Origin: Cyclobacteriaceae bacterium | GTDB taxonomy: Bacteria; Bacteroidota; Bacteroidia; Cytophagales; Cyclobacteriaceae | Reading direction: 5' to 3' | Length of the DNA: 64,000 bases | Assembly (NCBI GenBank): GCA_022842845.1 | Contig: JALHOT010000003.1 | Coordinates: forward strand, 62,001-126,000 | Shown: piece after piece, positions 36,089 to 45,471 of the stretch | Layout: the number at the start of each line of letters is the position of its first letter | How positions within the stretch are numbered: position 1 is the first letter of the stretch | Position numbers and translations under genes: made by a program | Notes under the pieces: model-generated | Database searches by the model: none | The model's input: the letters and a program-made list of their open reading frames with translations, nothing else | What the model was told of the DNA's origin: nothing

Positions 36089-37464
36089 TGAGAACACCAT
36101 TTATAAAAAGCCTCTCAACGCTCCTGCTAGGTGTTTTGCTTCTTGCTATCCCCGCAAAAGCACAAACAACTAGCGTACTAGATCAATACGTTGAAAAGGG
36201 CATTGCTTCAAACTTGGTTTTGCAGCAAAAGAACGTTGCTTTGGAAAAGGCCATACTCTCACTGAAAATAGCGAATGGCATGTTCGTACCCTCTTTGGCG
36301 CTTATTGGCAACTATACCACGGGCGATGGTGGCCGCAGTATTGCATTTCCGGTAGGTGACCTACTCAACCCGGTCTATGCTACCTTGAACCAACTCACCA
36401 GCAGTGACCAGTTTCCTCAAATAGAAAATGTGAATCAAAATTTCTTCCCCAGAAATTTCTATGATGTTCGCGTAAGAGCCTCTGTGCCTATTGTTAACAC
36501 AGACCTGGTTTTCAATAAAAAAATTCAGCATCAACAGCAACTAATGCAAGAATACGAGGTGCTGATTTATAAGCGAGAGCTTGTTAAAAACATAAAAGTG
36601 GCCTACTACAATTACCTCAGTGCAAACGAAGCTAAAGGCATTTATGAAAGCGCCCTGAAACGAGCTGAAGAAAGTAAACGTGTAAATGAATCTTTACTTA
36701 ACCATGGCAAAGGTCTGCCTGCCTACATACTTCGTTCTGAAAGTGAAATTGAAAATACCAGGGCTCAGCTTATAGAGGCAGAACAGCAGACCGTTAACGC
36801 TAAGTTGTATTTTAACTTTCTTTTAAACAGAGAAGCTGCTGAGGATATTTCCGTTGACCCCATAGAGCCGAAGGTGTTCGAAAATATTACTGGACTTATC
36901 AGTGGTACCAATACGCCTCTTCAACGAGAAGAACTTTTCCAAATAAAAGGAGCAGCAGAACTCAATACATTATCACTCAAAATGAAAGAAGCGTTTTGGG
37001 TACCAAAGCTAAGCGGCTTTGCAGACTTGGGTGCTCAGGCAGAAGATCTTCGTTATAATCAAAATGCTAATTATTACCTGATTGGTCTTCAGCTGGATAT
37101 GCCTCTGTTCAACGGATTTAATAACCGGCATCGCATACAACAATCCAGGCTTGATGTGAAGTCGACCGACTTAACAAAAAACCTGGTTCAAAATCAAGTT
37201 GCCATGAACACTGCCATGGCGCGGAATAGCTTAACCAGCGCATACCAACATTTTCTTTCTGCACAAAAACAAGTTGAGGCAGCGCAAAGCTATCAAAAGC
37301 TTATTGAAAAAGGTTTCAAAGAGGGTGTCAGTACATTTATTGAAAGTATTGATGCCCGAAATCAACTCACCAGTGCTCACCTTCTACTAAATATCAAACG
37401 CTATCAGGTACTAATGGCAGCTGCCCATGTAGAACGGGAATCAGCTTCGTATCAATTCAAGTAA
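36088..37464 (+). CDS. TolC-family outer-membrane efflux protein
   Basis: 458 aa with signal peptide ending LLAIPAKAQ. It has two repeated coiled-coil/helical halves typical of TolC: 'VASVPIVNTDLVFNKKI'-type strands, then 'AYYNYLSANEAKGIYESALK', and in the second half 'PKLSGFADLGAQAEDL' and 'GLQLDMPLFNGFNNRHRIQQ', which is the conserved TolC motif. It forms the outer-membrane channel of the tripartite pump encoded by the next two genes. Second gene of the TetR-TolC-adaptor-RND operon; 46 bp before the adaptor. Confidence 0.9.
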   Translation: MRTPFIKSLSTLLLGVLLLAIPAKAQTTSVLDQYVEKGIASNLVLQQKNVALEKAILSLKIANGMFVPSLALIGNYTTGDGGRSIAFPVGDLLNPVYATLNQLTSSDQFPQIENVNQNFFPRNFYDVRVRASVPIVNTDLVFNKKIQHQQQLMQEYEVLIYKRELVKNIKVAYYNYLSANEAKGIYESALKRAEESKRVNESLLNHGKGLPAYILRSESEIENTRAQLIEAEQQTVNAKLYFNFLLNREAAEDISVDPIEPKVFENITGLISGTNTPLQREELFQIKGAAELNTLSLKMKEAFWVPKLSGFADLGAQAEDLRYNQNANYYLIGLQLDMPLFNGFNNRHRIQQSRLDVKSTDLTKNLVQNQVAMNTAMARNSLTSAYQHFLSAQKQVEAAQSYQKLIEKGFKEGVSTFIESIDARNQLTSAHLLLNIKRYQVLMAAAHVERESASYQFK

Positions 37465-37510
37465 TCAAATTCGTATTCCATTAGATTTTAAAATAACAAA
37501 ACATATCATT

Positions 37511-38557
37511 ATGAAAGTCACCTCTCTCCTATTCACCTTTACCATGATTGGACTGCTGCAAGCATGCAGTACAGGCAATGGAAATGACCCAATACAACAA
37601 GTTGATGATGCTATTCCAGTAAGTACTATCCCACTACAAAAGGAGGCCATCGATGTTGAGATTCAAACTTCAGGCTTGTTCACCACAGATGATGAAACAA
37701 ATTTATCCTTTAAGACAGGCGGAATAATCGAAAAAATCTATGTTAAAGAAGGAGATGCGGTTAAGAAGAATCAGGTATTGGCAACCCTTAATCTTACTGA
37801 AATAGCTGCTCAGGTAAAACAAGCAAAGCTGGGATTTGAAAAAGCCAATCGCGATTATACCCGTGCGGAAAACTTGTATAAAGACAGTGTAGCCACACTT
37901 GAACAATTTCAAAATGCCAAAACAGCTATGCAGGTAGCACAGCAACAAGTAGAGGCTGCAGAGTTTAATTTATCGTATTCACAAATAAGGGCCAACAAAG
38001 ATGGATTTGTGCTTCGCAAAATGGCTAACGAAGGACAAGTTATTTCAGCAGGTACAACGGTTTTACAAATCAATGGTGCCGCAAACAAGTTATGGAAAAT
38101 GAAAGTGGGCGTAAGTGACCGCGAATGGAGCCGCATTAGTATTGGTGATGAGGCCCTTCTACAAAGTGATGCCTTTCCTGAAAAAGTAATGAAAGCTATT
38201 GTAAGTCGTAAATCTGAAGGCAGCGATGTGATGAACGGAACATTCAACATCGACTTGAGTCTTACTGAAAGCAATGATCAACTAGCCAGCGGATTATTTG
38301 GAACTGCTATTATAAAAACTTCTAAAAAGCAAGAAGGCTGGCGCATACCCTATGCTGCTTTACTAGACGGAAATGCCAAGCATGGTTATGTCTTTACAAG
38401 TAACGATCTGAAAACAGTTGAAAGGGTAAATGTTGTGGTTGGGTCTATTGAAAGAAATGAAGTTATAGTCATATCTGGCTTAGCCGAAAAAAAGCATCTG
38501 ATTGTAAGCGGTAGTGCCTACCTGAAAGATGGATCATCCATTCGCGCAAATCAATAA
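37511..38557 (+). CDS. RND efflux periplasmic adaptor (membrane fusion) lipoprotein
   Basis: 348 aa; lipoprotein signal MKVTSLLFTFTMIGLLQAC (LQAC lipobox). A lipoyl/biotinyl-like half is seen at 'GGIIEKIYVKEGDAVKKNQV', then an alpha-hairpin ('AKLGFEKANRDYTRAENLYK'), the second lipoyl half 'SQIRANKDGFVLRKMANEGQ', and beta-barrel and membrane-proximal domains. It links the RND pump to TolC. The hairpin is short, as in HAE1-type adaptors. 34 bp upstream of the pump gene. Confidence 0.9.
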   Translation: MKVTSLLFTFTMIGLLQACSTGNGNDPIQQVDDAIPVSTIPLQKEAIDVEIQTSGLFTTDDETNLSFKTGGIIEKIYVKEGDAVKKNQVLATLNLTEIAAQVKQAKLGFEKANRDYTRAENLYKDSVATLEQFQNAKTAMQVAQQQVEAAEFNLSYSQIRANKDGFVLRKMANEGQVISAGTTVLQINGAANKLWKMKVGVSDREWSRISIGDEALLQSDAFPEKVMKAIVSRKSEGSDVMNGTFNIDLSLTESNDQLASGLFGTAIIKTSKKQEGWRIPYAALLDGNAKHGYVFTSNDLKTVERVNVVVGSIERNEVIVISGLAEKKHLIVSGSAYLKDGSSIRANQ

Positions 38558-38591
38558 GCAAGTCAACCTCCTCATTAGCCGTTAAATTAAT

Positions 38592-41500
38592 ATGAAAATA
38601 TCTGACTATGCTGTAAAAAATTATCAGTTTACCCTGGTGATTTTTCTGATGATCGTTGCCTTAGGTATAACAACGATTGTAAACATGCCCCGCTCAGAAG
38701 ATCCGGAATTGCACGCTCCCCAATATCCAATTGTGGCGGTGTTTCCTGGTACCAGCCCTAAGGACATGGAAGAATTGGTGGTTGAACCACTTGAACAAAA
38801 AATTTCCGAGCTAGAAGGTATTAAGAGAATCAAAACTAATATTTCTGATGGCGTAGCTGTACTTTTTGTTGAATACAAATACGAAAGTGACGTAGACGAC
38901 AAGTATGCAGAGCTGGTAAGAGAAGTCAATGGATTACGCAGCAGCTTGCCTCAAAACCTATCAAGCCTTGAAGTACGCAGGGTTTTGCCTTCTGATGTTA
39001 ACATTATACAAATTGCCCTCGTATCAGAAAACGCCTCTCGTGATAAGCTAAAAAGTGCCGCTGAAGATTTACAAGACAAGTTGGAGCAAATCAAGTCACT
39101 GAAGAATATAAAAATTCATGGTTTGCCCGATCGTATTGTGCGCATCGACTTACAGCTTGATAAAATGGCACAATTGCGCATCCCGCTGGATGCAGTAACA
39201 GGAAACTTACAAAGCGAAATAGCCAACATTCCAGGAGGAAGTGTAGATGCTGGGAGTAAATCCTTTAATATCAAAACAAGTGGTAACTATAAAAGTGTTG
39301 AGGAAATACAGAATACCATTATTCTATCTGTTGGCAACAAAAATGTATTGCTTAAAGATATTGCCTCAGTCTATTACACATACGAAGAGGATACTCATAT
39401 CACAAGGTTAAACGGCCATCGTAGTGTATTTATCACAGCTGCACAAAAGCCAGGTGAAAACATTTCAAAAACCCAGGAGATGTACCAGCCGGTGATTGCT
39501 GCATTTAAAGAACAGTTACCTGCTAATATCGACTTAGTACATCATTTCGATCAAGCTAATAATGTGAACAAACGCTTGAGTGGACTGGGCTTTGATTTTG
39601 TGATTGCAATTTTATTGGTAGCGATCACTCTTTTACCCTTAGGGCAACGCGCTGCTGTTATTGTAATGATCTCCATACCCCTTTCGTTGGCCATCGGCAT
39701 TGTGTTAATGAATGCCTTGGGTTATAACTTGAATCAGCTCAGCATTGTTGGCTTAGTAGTGGCTTTGGGTCTTCTGGTTGATGATAGCATTGTTGTTGTC
39801 GAAAATATTGAGCGATGGCTGAGAGAAGGCTACTCCAGAATGGAGGCAACACTAAAAGCCACCCAGCAAATTGGCTTAGCGGTAATTGGATGCACCGCAA
39901 CCTTAATCATTGCCTTCCTTCCCCTTGTTTTCTTACCTGAGGCAGCTGGAGAATTCATCAGAAGCTTACCTATGGGAGTCATTACTTCGGTATTAGCCTC
40001 GATGCTTGTTTCGCTCACCATCATTCCTTTTTTATCAAGCAGATTGTTAAAAGAGAATCATGGACATCCGGATGGAAATATATTTATGCGCGCCTTAAAG
40101 AAAGGAATACAAGGAAGCTATGCACCATTTCTTGATAAAGCGCTGGCTAAACCCTGGTGGACGATTGGCATTGCTGCAGTAATCTTCATCGGATCTCTAC
40201 AGTTATTTCCGGTTATTGGTTTCAGTTTATTTCCAGCCTCAGAAAAGCCACAGTTCTTAGTAGAAATTACTACACCACTTCAATCAAACTTGAGTTATAC
40301 AGACAGTATTACCAAGATTATTGAAAAAGAACTGCGCACCCATAAAGAAATACAGTACGTAGCTACCAATGTTGGTAAAGGTAATCCTCGCATCTATTAC
40401 AATGTAATTCCCGAAAATGAGCGTACTGACTATACACAAATCTTTGTTCAATTATATGAAAATACATCTCCTATAAGAAAACTGGAACTTATTGAAGAAT
40501 TGCGCAAGCTTTGGACACCCTACCCGGGCGCAAAAGTGGAAGTGAAAAATTTTGAGCAAGGTCCACCCATAAATGCCCCTGTAGAAGTACGGCTCTTTGG
40601 TGATAATCTAGACACGCTGCGCAACTTGGCTGCGCGAGTAGAGAAATCCTTGGAGCAAACACCCGGTACTTTATACATCAACAACCCTGTGATGCATTTG
40701 AAATCTGACATAAAGGTAGATATACAAAAAGAAAAAGCACAGATGTTGGGTATCCCCACCGTCACAATAGATCGAACTGTGCGTTTAGCAGTAGCGGGAT
40801 TGAATGTAGGTAAATTCTCCGATGAAAACGGTGATGATGTTGAAATCATTGTTTCAAAAGCCAACGCAGGACAATCAACCTTACGGGCCTTGGAAAATTT
40901 ATACGTTAATAATCAGCAGGGCAGAGCCATTCCACTAAACCAGGTAGCCAATCTTCATCTTGAATCCTCTCCCATCAGCATCAATCACTTCGATAAGATC
41001 AGAATGGTATCAATAACAGCTTTTGTTGGTAAAGGATTTTTGGTAGACAAGGTTATCAATGAAGTAACTAAAAATATGGATGCCATGTCACTGCCCGCAG
41101 GTTATACATATGCGATGGGCGGAGAGGTGGAAAGCAGACAAGAATCGTTTGGAGGTTTTGAAAGTGTTATCATCGTTACCATATTTTTATTCATTGCAGT
41201 GCTCATTCTTGAATTCAGAACCTTTAAAAGTACGCTCATTGTTTTATCGGTTATTCCGCTGGGTATAGTGGGGGCAGTACTAGCCTTGCTAATTACTGGT
41301 AATTCACTCTCCTTTGTTGCCATCATTGGGTTAATAGCTTTAGCCGGTATTGAAGTAAAGAATACCATTTTACTTGTTGATTTCACCAATCAACTAAGGG
41401 AACAAGGTAAGTCATTAGAAGAAGCCATTCGTGAAGCCGGGGAAGTTCGCTTCCTTCCAATTATTCTCACATCAATGACAGCCATTGGTGGACTATTACC

Positions 41501-41639
41501 TATTGCATGGTCATCTAATCCGCTCATTTCACCATTGGCAATCGTACTCATCGGTGGGCTTATTAGTTCAACTCTATTATCGCGAGTCGTAACACCTGTA
41601 GTTTATAAGCTAATCCCTCCTCGTATAGAGCGCGCATAA
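38592..41639 (+). CDS. RND-family (HAE1-like) efflux pump permease
   Basis: 1015 aa, full length for an AcrB-type pump. TM1 is near the N-terminus (FTLVIFLMIVALGITTIVNM), followed by 'RSEDPELHAPQYPIVAVFPG'. The TM4 proton-relay pair is in 'ALGLLVDDSIVVVENIERW' (DD). The repeated second half has 'GLIALAGIEVKNTILLVDFT', and the C-terminal 'AIVLIGGLISSTLLSRVVTP' is the usual end motif. It is an inner-membrane proton-driven exporter of lipophilic drugs or metabolites, acting with the adaptor and TolC upstream. The 'RSEDPEL' start is characteristic of a subgroup distinct from AcrB. Regulated by the TetR gene by inference. Followed by a strong terminator. Confidence 0.92.
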   Translation: MKISDYAVKNYQFTLVIFLMIVALGITTIVNMPRSEDPELHAPQYPIVAVFPGTSPKDMEELVVEPLEQKISELEGIKRIKTNISDGVAVLFVEYKYESDVDDKYAELVREVNGLRSSLPQNLSSLEVRRVLPSDVNIIQIALVSENASRDKLKSAAEDLQDKLEQIKSLKNIKIHGLPDRIVRIDLQLDKMAQLRIPLDAVTGNLQSEIANIPGGSVDAGSKSFNIKTSGNYKSVEEIQNTIILSVGNKNVLLKDIASVYYTYEEDTHITRLNGHRSVFITAAQKPGENISKTQEMYQPVIAAFKEQLPANIDLVHHFDQANNVNKRLSGLGFDFVIAILLVAITLLPLGQRAAVIVMISIPLSLAIGIVLMNALGYNLNQLSIVGLVVALGLLVDDSIVVVENIERWLREGYSRMEATLKATQQIGLAVIGCTATLIIAFLPLVFLPEAAGEFIRSLPMGVITSVLASMLVSLTIIPFLSSRLLKENHGHPDGNIFMRALKKGIQGSYAPFLDKALAKPWWTIGIAAVIFIGSLQLFPVIGFSLFPASEKPQFLVEITTPLQSNLSYTDSITKIIEKELRTHKEIQYVATNVGKGNPRIYYNVIPENERTDYTQIFVQLYENTSPIRKLELIEELRKLWTPYPGAKVEVKNFEQGPPINAPVEVRLFGDNLDTLRNLAARVEKSLEQTPGTLYINNPVMHLKSDIKVDIQKEKAQMLGIPTVTIDRTVRLAVAGLNVGKFSDENGDDVEIIVSKANAGQSTLRALENLYVNNQQGRAIPLNQVANLHLESSPISINHFDKIRMVSITAFVGKGFLVDKVINEVTKNMDAMSLPAGYTYAMGGEVESRQESFGGFESVIIVTIFLFIAVLILEFRTFKSTLIVLSVIPLGIVGAVLALLITGNSLSFVAIIGLIALAGIEVKNTILLVDFTNQLREQGKSLEEAIREAGEVRFLPIILTSMTAIGGLLPIAWSSNPLISPLAIVLIGGLISSTLLSRVVTPVVYKLIPPRIERA

Positions 41640-41666
41640 TTTAAATTCTATATCACATTCGTTAGT

Positions 41667-41709
41667 ATATGCTTGCTTTCATCGCTGATGAGAGCAAGCA
41701 TATTTTTTG
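41667..41709 (+). terminator. Strong terminator after the RND operon
   Basis: ATATGCTTGCT pairs with AGCAAGCATAT (11 bp). The inner stem TCATC/GATGA around a GCT loop extends it, and TTTTT follows. It ends the efflux operon 28 bp after the pump stop codon. Confidence 0.9.
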
Positions 41710-41829
41710 GGCTTAGTATAGCGTTTATTGATTCTGGAGTACGTTTATCGAAGCATGCGGTTAATGATCTGTGAAACAGGTTAAAATACCCTATTGGTTG
41801 CGTTATAATGCCAACTAAATAAACAACCT

Positions 41830-42582
41830 ATGGATACATTAAAAAATTTAGCAATTAGCGCTGGCATTATGGTAATGATCTGGGGCTGTAACGTGAAAGA
41901 GAACAAACAACTCAGGGCTACTGTGGATTCTCTTAAAACCGAATTACAAACAAGTGTAGAGATTGCGCAAACACTGAATGATGTCGGTGTTCTCATTGAC
42001 TCCATTGATATCAGTCGCAATTCATTAAACTTAAATATGGTAGAAGGGACAAGCTATGCCAATTATACGGAGCGGCTGAACAACATCAATGACTATGTCA
42101 AAGTGACGATGAGCAAGATTGCCAGCATGGAGGCTACAATCAAAAAGTCAAAAGTGGATAATCGTTACTATGCCAATGCCATTAAAAAGCTGAAGGAAAA
42201 TCTTGAATCAAGTACTGCGCAATTAGCAGCCCTACAAGAAGAAGTACAAAGAGTAAGACAAACAAATAGTGAGCTCCTGCTAAGCGTTAAGAGCAAAGAG
42301 GAAGAGTTAGTCCAAAAAAATGAAATTATCCAGCTCAATCAACAGAGCATTACTTCTTTGCAAGAAAAAGTTGATGGATTAGTTCACAAGACTTCAGATA
42401 CACAAGCTGAATCCTATTTCAAACAGGCTCAGGCCTTAGAAACAGCGGCACAAAGAACGAAACTCGCTCCGCGTAAAAAGAAAGCAACGCAGCTAGAAGC
42501 ACTTGAGCTTTATAAGCTAGCCGCAACCATGGGCTATCCGGAAGCAGATCTAAGAGTATTAGTGCTGGAAAAAAGTATTTAA
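41830..42582 (+). CDS. Coiled-coil lipoprotein of unknown function
   Basis: 250 aa. The N-terminus 'AISAGIMVMIWGC' carries a lipobox-like IWGC (Cys20), so it is probably lipid-anchored. Residues about 25-195 are strongly heptad-patterned coiled coil ('LESSTAQLAALQEEVQRVRQ'). The tail has a basic patch (APRKKKATQ) and a single SEL1/TPR-like motif 'ALELYKLAATMGYPEADLRV'. No named family is recognised. It is monocistronic between two terminators. Confidence 0.7.
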   Translation: MDTLKNLAISAGIMVMIWGCNVKENKQLRATVDSLKTELQTSVEIAQTLNDVGVLIDSIDISRNSLNLNMVEGTSYANYTERLNNINDYVKVTMSKIASMEATIKKSKVDNRYYANAIKKLKENLESSTAQLAALQEEVQRVRQTNSELLLSVKSKEEELVQKNEIIQLNQQSITSLQEKVDGLVHKTSDTQAESYFKQAQALETAAQRTKLAPRKKKATQLEALELYKLAATMGYPEADLRVLVLEKSI

Positions 42583-42590
42583 CAGGTTAT

Positions 42591-42623
42591 AAGCCATCGG
42601 AGATGATCTCCGATGGCTTGTTT
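42591..42623 (+). terminator. Terminator after the coiled-coil lipoprotein gene
   Basis: AAGCCATCGGAGA pairs perfectly with TCTCCGATGGCTT (13 bp) over TGA, then GTTTAAG. The T run is short, but the stem is exceptionally stable. Confidence 0.75.
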
Positions 42624-42748
42624 AAGATCTAAAAATAAATAGTAAGAGGGTTGTTAGCCTGGAAAATGGCCTAAATGCTCCTTAATTCATAAGTTTAATT
42701 GAGTTAATACTTCTTTAAATTAATGGAGTTCATTACTTTTCAGGAGTA

Positions 42749-44632
42749 ATGAAAAGTACTGGCTTTTACATCTTCTTAATAATATTTGCAGGCACAATTT
42801 GTCATGCCCAAATCAAAGAGGATAGTACCGCTATTTACCGTTTATTGCAAAACGCCCAAAACATTCGTCTCAACAAACCCGACAGTACTATTTACTATGC
42901 CAAGCAAGTACTGCCCCAGTTGACTCCAGAGAATTATTACCTCAATGGTTTTGCCTATTACCAACTTGCCTACAGCAATTGGGTAAAAGCCAATTATAAG
43001 TTGAGTGCCGAGTATGGCTACCGAGCCTTGAAATACATGGAACATACAGACCATGATTATGAAAAGTCACTCATATTACTCGAACTAGCGCGCACATTTA
43101 TTGATCTTAATAATGATGTGGAAGGCCGTAAATATTTATCTAAAGTTTACAAACTGGCCATGAATCATCCGGAAAACCCTGTAATACTCGCAAACTATTA
43201 TCGTGAATTGTCGCTTTACTATGCAGAAACAAACCAAAATGATTCAGCCTTGTATGTATCCGATAAAGCGATTGAAATTTATGAACTCCGCGGAGACACA
43301 CTGAACAAAAGTGTGTTGATAGGTCGTAAGGCGCGTATACTCTTATCGCAGCTTAAATTCAAAGAAGCCATGGCTTTATCGCGTAAAGCCACCATACTCG
43401 ATAGTCTGGTTAATAACAAACGAGCCCTGGGTATTAGCAACCTGCAGATGGCTACTGCCTTGGTGGGACTTAAGAATTATGATAGCGCGATTATATACCT
43501 TAATAAGTCCATAAGACTTAGCGGAGAACTTAACAATTGGCTCGCGCTCTACAGAGCTCACAATACGATGAGTAAAGTATACTTAGAAAAGAAAGAGCCC
43601 TATTTAGCCATCAATCATTTGAAACAAGCTGAGCAATATAAAGACAGCATGTACAACGCAAGTGCCTCAGGACAAATTGAGGAAATGAAAATTTTATATG
43701 AAACAGAGCAGAAGGACAATATGATTACTCTGTTGGAAAAAGAAAATGAGTTAAAACAACAACAAGGTAAAACACAAAAAATCCTTGTCATCTCCTTAGT
43801 TCTCTTTATTATTTTATTATGGGCCCTGTTGTTTCTTCAAATGCGATCACAGCGCATTCAAAGAAAAGCCAATGAAGAATTATTTCTTCGAAATGTTTCA
43901 ATAGAACAGCAGAAAGAGGAAATGCAATTGCAAGCCGAGAAATTACAAGACCTTAATCAACTTAAGTCAAAGTTATTCTCCGTTATCAGTCACGATTTGC
44001 GTGGCCCTATCAATAATTTACAATCACTACTTGATCTATTATCGAGAAACCTCCTTTCGCAAGAAGAGTTTTTGAAACACTCTGATAAGTTACGGGCCAG
44101 TGTTAATGTAACGCAACGCACCCTTGAAAATCTGCTGAATTGGTCATTAAGCCAAATGGAAGGCATACGCACCCGTCCCACTATCATTGATATCAAGAAT
44201 TCAATAGAGGAAGCCTCACGCTTGCTTAATGATATCGCTTCAAGAAAAGAAATCTGTATTAAAAATGAATTGAAGGATTCTCTGCTTGTTTATGCAGACC
44301 CCGATCAGGTGCAGGTTATTTTAAGAAACTTAATTCACAACGGCATCAAATTTTCCAAAGCTGGAACGTGCGTTACTATTACTGCACTTGTTCAGGACAA
44401 AATGTGCTCCATCACTGTTCAGGATCAGGGCATTGGCATGTCACCAGAAGAATTGTTGCGCCTGGAAATTAGCAAAGATCATTTTACTAAAATTGGTACA
44501 CTCCAGGAAAAGGGAACAGGTCTCGGATTTTTGTTGTGTCGCGAATTTGTTCACCATAACGAAGGCAAACTCAGTGTGAGCAGTGAAACAGGTGCAGGCA
44601 CAAAAGTTACTTTTACCCTGCCACTCGCTTAG
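42749..44632 (+). CDS. TPR-containing sensor histidine kinase, second copy
   Basis: 627 aa. Signal peptide MKSTGFYIFLIIFAGTICHAQ, periplasmic TPRs over about 300 residues ('ISNLQMATALVGLKNYDSAI'), one transmembrane helix (ILVISLVLFIILLWALLFLQ) and a coiled coil. The H-box is 'SVISHDLRGPINNLQSLL' (His415), and the ATPase boxes are N 'LRNLIHNGIKFSKAG', G1 'VQDQGIGM' and G2 'KGTGLGFLLCREFV'. Same architecture as the kinase at 20-22 kb. No response regulator is adjacent. Its last 4 bp overlap the stop of the convergent CDGSH gene. Confidence 0.9.
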   Translation: MKSTGFYIFLIIFAGTICHAQIKEDSTAIYRLLQNAQNIRLNKPDSTIYYAKQVLPQLTPENYYLNGFAYYQLAYSNWVKANYKLSAEYGYRALKYMEHTDHDYEKSLILLELARTFIDLNNDVEGRKYLSKVYKLAMNHPENPVILANYYRELSLYYAETNQNDSALYVSDKAIEIYELRGDTLNKSVLIGRKARILLSQLKFKEAMALSRKATILDSLVNNKRALGISNLQMATALVGLKNYDSAIIYLNKSIRLSGELNNWLALYRAHNTMSKVYLEKKEPYLAINHLKQAEQYKDSMYNASASGQIEEMKILYETEQKDNMITLLEKENELKQQQGKTQKILVISLVLFIILLWALLFLQMRSQRIQRKANEELFLRNVSIEQQKEEMQLQAEKLQDLNQLKSKLFSVISHDLRGPINNLQSLLDLLSRNLLSQEEFLKHSDKLRASVNVTQRTLENLLNWSLSQMEGIRTRPTIIDIKNSIEEASRLLNDIASRKEICIKNELKDSLLVYADPDQVQVILRNLIHNGIKFSKAGTCVTITALVQDKMCSITVQDQGIGMSPEELLRLEISKDHFTKIGTLQEKGTGLGFLLCREFVHHNEGKLSVSSETGAGTKVTFTLPLA

Positions 44633-45057
44633 GCAATAAAATCTATTTTTTTGTGGCTACCATCACAGAAAGGCTTATTACCTGAAGCTCCGCAACGACA
44701 GAAGGCTGTTACATTATTCTTTTTGCTCAGCACACCATCAGCATTTTTAATCACCACATTGCCATAAACAAGCAGCGGGCCATTAGGTGATGGCTCTACG
44801 ATGGTTTCAGCATGAACCGAAACGGGTGCACTATCGGCTGACTGATTCATGAAATAACTAAGTGCACCACTAGGACACTTCTTTACTTGTTCAATAATTT
44901 TTTCTGTTGTGGATTTCTCAGGGGTAACCCAGGGTCTTTTTCTTGGATCAAACACTTCTCCCAAGCCTTTAAAGCAAATAGTAGAATGAATACAGGCTTT
45001 TGGTTTCCAAACAATCGTTACTTCACCATTGCTATATTTTTTTTCAATGTCCTTCAT
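44629..45057 (-). CDS. Fer4_19 + CDGSH iron-sulfur protein
   Basis: 142 aa, cytosolic. The N-terminal half is a divergent mono-cluster 4Fe-4S domain (YjdI/Fer4_19 type) with 'WKPKACIHSTICFKGL' and a later 'VKKCPSGAL'. The C-terminal half has a complete CDGSH signature 'CRCGASGNKPFCDGSH', which binds a redox-active, labile 2Fe-2S cluster through three Cys and one His. It is the last gene of the six-gene leftward operon from 48.2 kb. Its start overlaps the OsmC stop by 4 bp (ATGA), and it ends 4 bp inside the convergent kinase gene. A role in redox or electron transfer for the detoxification operon is inferred. Confidence 0.85.
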   Translation of the reverse strand: MKDIEKKYSNGEVTIVWKPKACIHSTICFKGLGEVFDPRKRPWVTPEKSTTEKIIEQVKKCPSGALSYFMNQSADSAPVSVHAETIVEPSPNGPLLVYGNVVIKNADGVLSKKNNVTAFCRCGASGNKPFCDGSHKKIDFIA

Positions 45058-45470
45058 GCCTTTGACGATTCGTTGATGACTGAAAGCATAGTATTAATCT
45101 CTATCGGATGCGTTAATGCTTTATGAACAGGACATAATTTAGCAATTTGAAGCATGCGCTGGCGCTGAGCTTCCTGTAAATCTCCAAAAATCTGGATGTC
45201 GGAATCAAAAGCAGTGCCTCCTTCTACCTCTCTGGAAGTTACTGCTACTTCAATTCGGTTTACGGCAAAACCTTTTCTGTTAGCATACATGCGCAAGGTG
45301 ATGGCCGTGCAAGAGGCTAGCGACATCCTTAAAAAATCGCCAGGCCTTGGGCCAGTATCCTTTCCCCCCGCATCTAAAGGTTCATCGGCAATTACATGAT
45401 GTTGTCTTGCCACCATCTCTGTTCTATAAAGGTCTGTACCAATGGTGGCAACCGCAATTTTTTCTTCCAT
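45054..45470 (-). CDS. OsmC-family thiol peroxidase-like protein
   Basis: 138 aa from ATG 45470 (MEEKIAVATIG). The longer track start would overlap the nitroreductase stop. The OsmC/YhfA-type pattern is seen: 'DFLRMSLASCTAITLRMYAN' carries the first conserved Cys, and 'MLQIAKLCPVHKALTH' the second. That Cys pair is the redox-active one in OsmC/Ohr proteins that reduce organic hydroperoxides. Cytosolic. Start and stop are tightly coupled to both neighbours (1-bp gap upstream, 4-bp overlap downstream), which supports co-translation in the pirin-to-CDGSH operon. Confidence 0.85.
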   Translation of the reverse strand: MEEKIAVATIGTDLYRTEMVARQHHVIADEPLDAGGKDTGPRPGDFLRMSLASCTAITLRMYANRKGFAVNRIEVAVTSREVEGGTAFDSDIQIFGDLQEAQRQRMLQIAKLCPVHKALTHPIEINTMLSVINESSKA

Positions 45471-45471
45471 G

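Noticed and set aside
36088-41639. Heavy-metal (CusABC/CzcA) efflux identity
   Set aside because: The pump has the 'RSEDPEL' HAE1-like pattern and no Met-rich or His-rich metal motifs are visible in the adaptor or pump.
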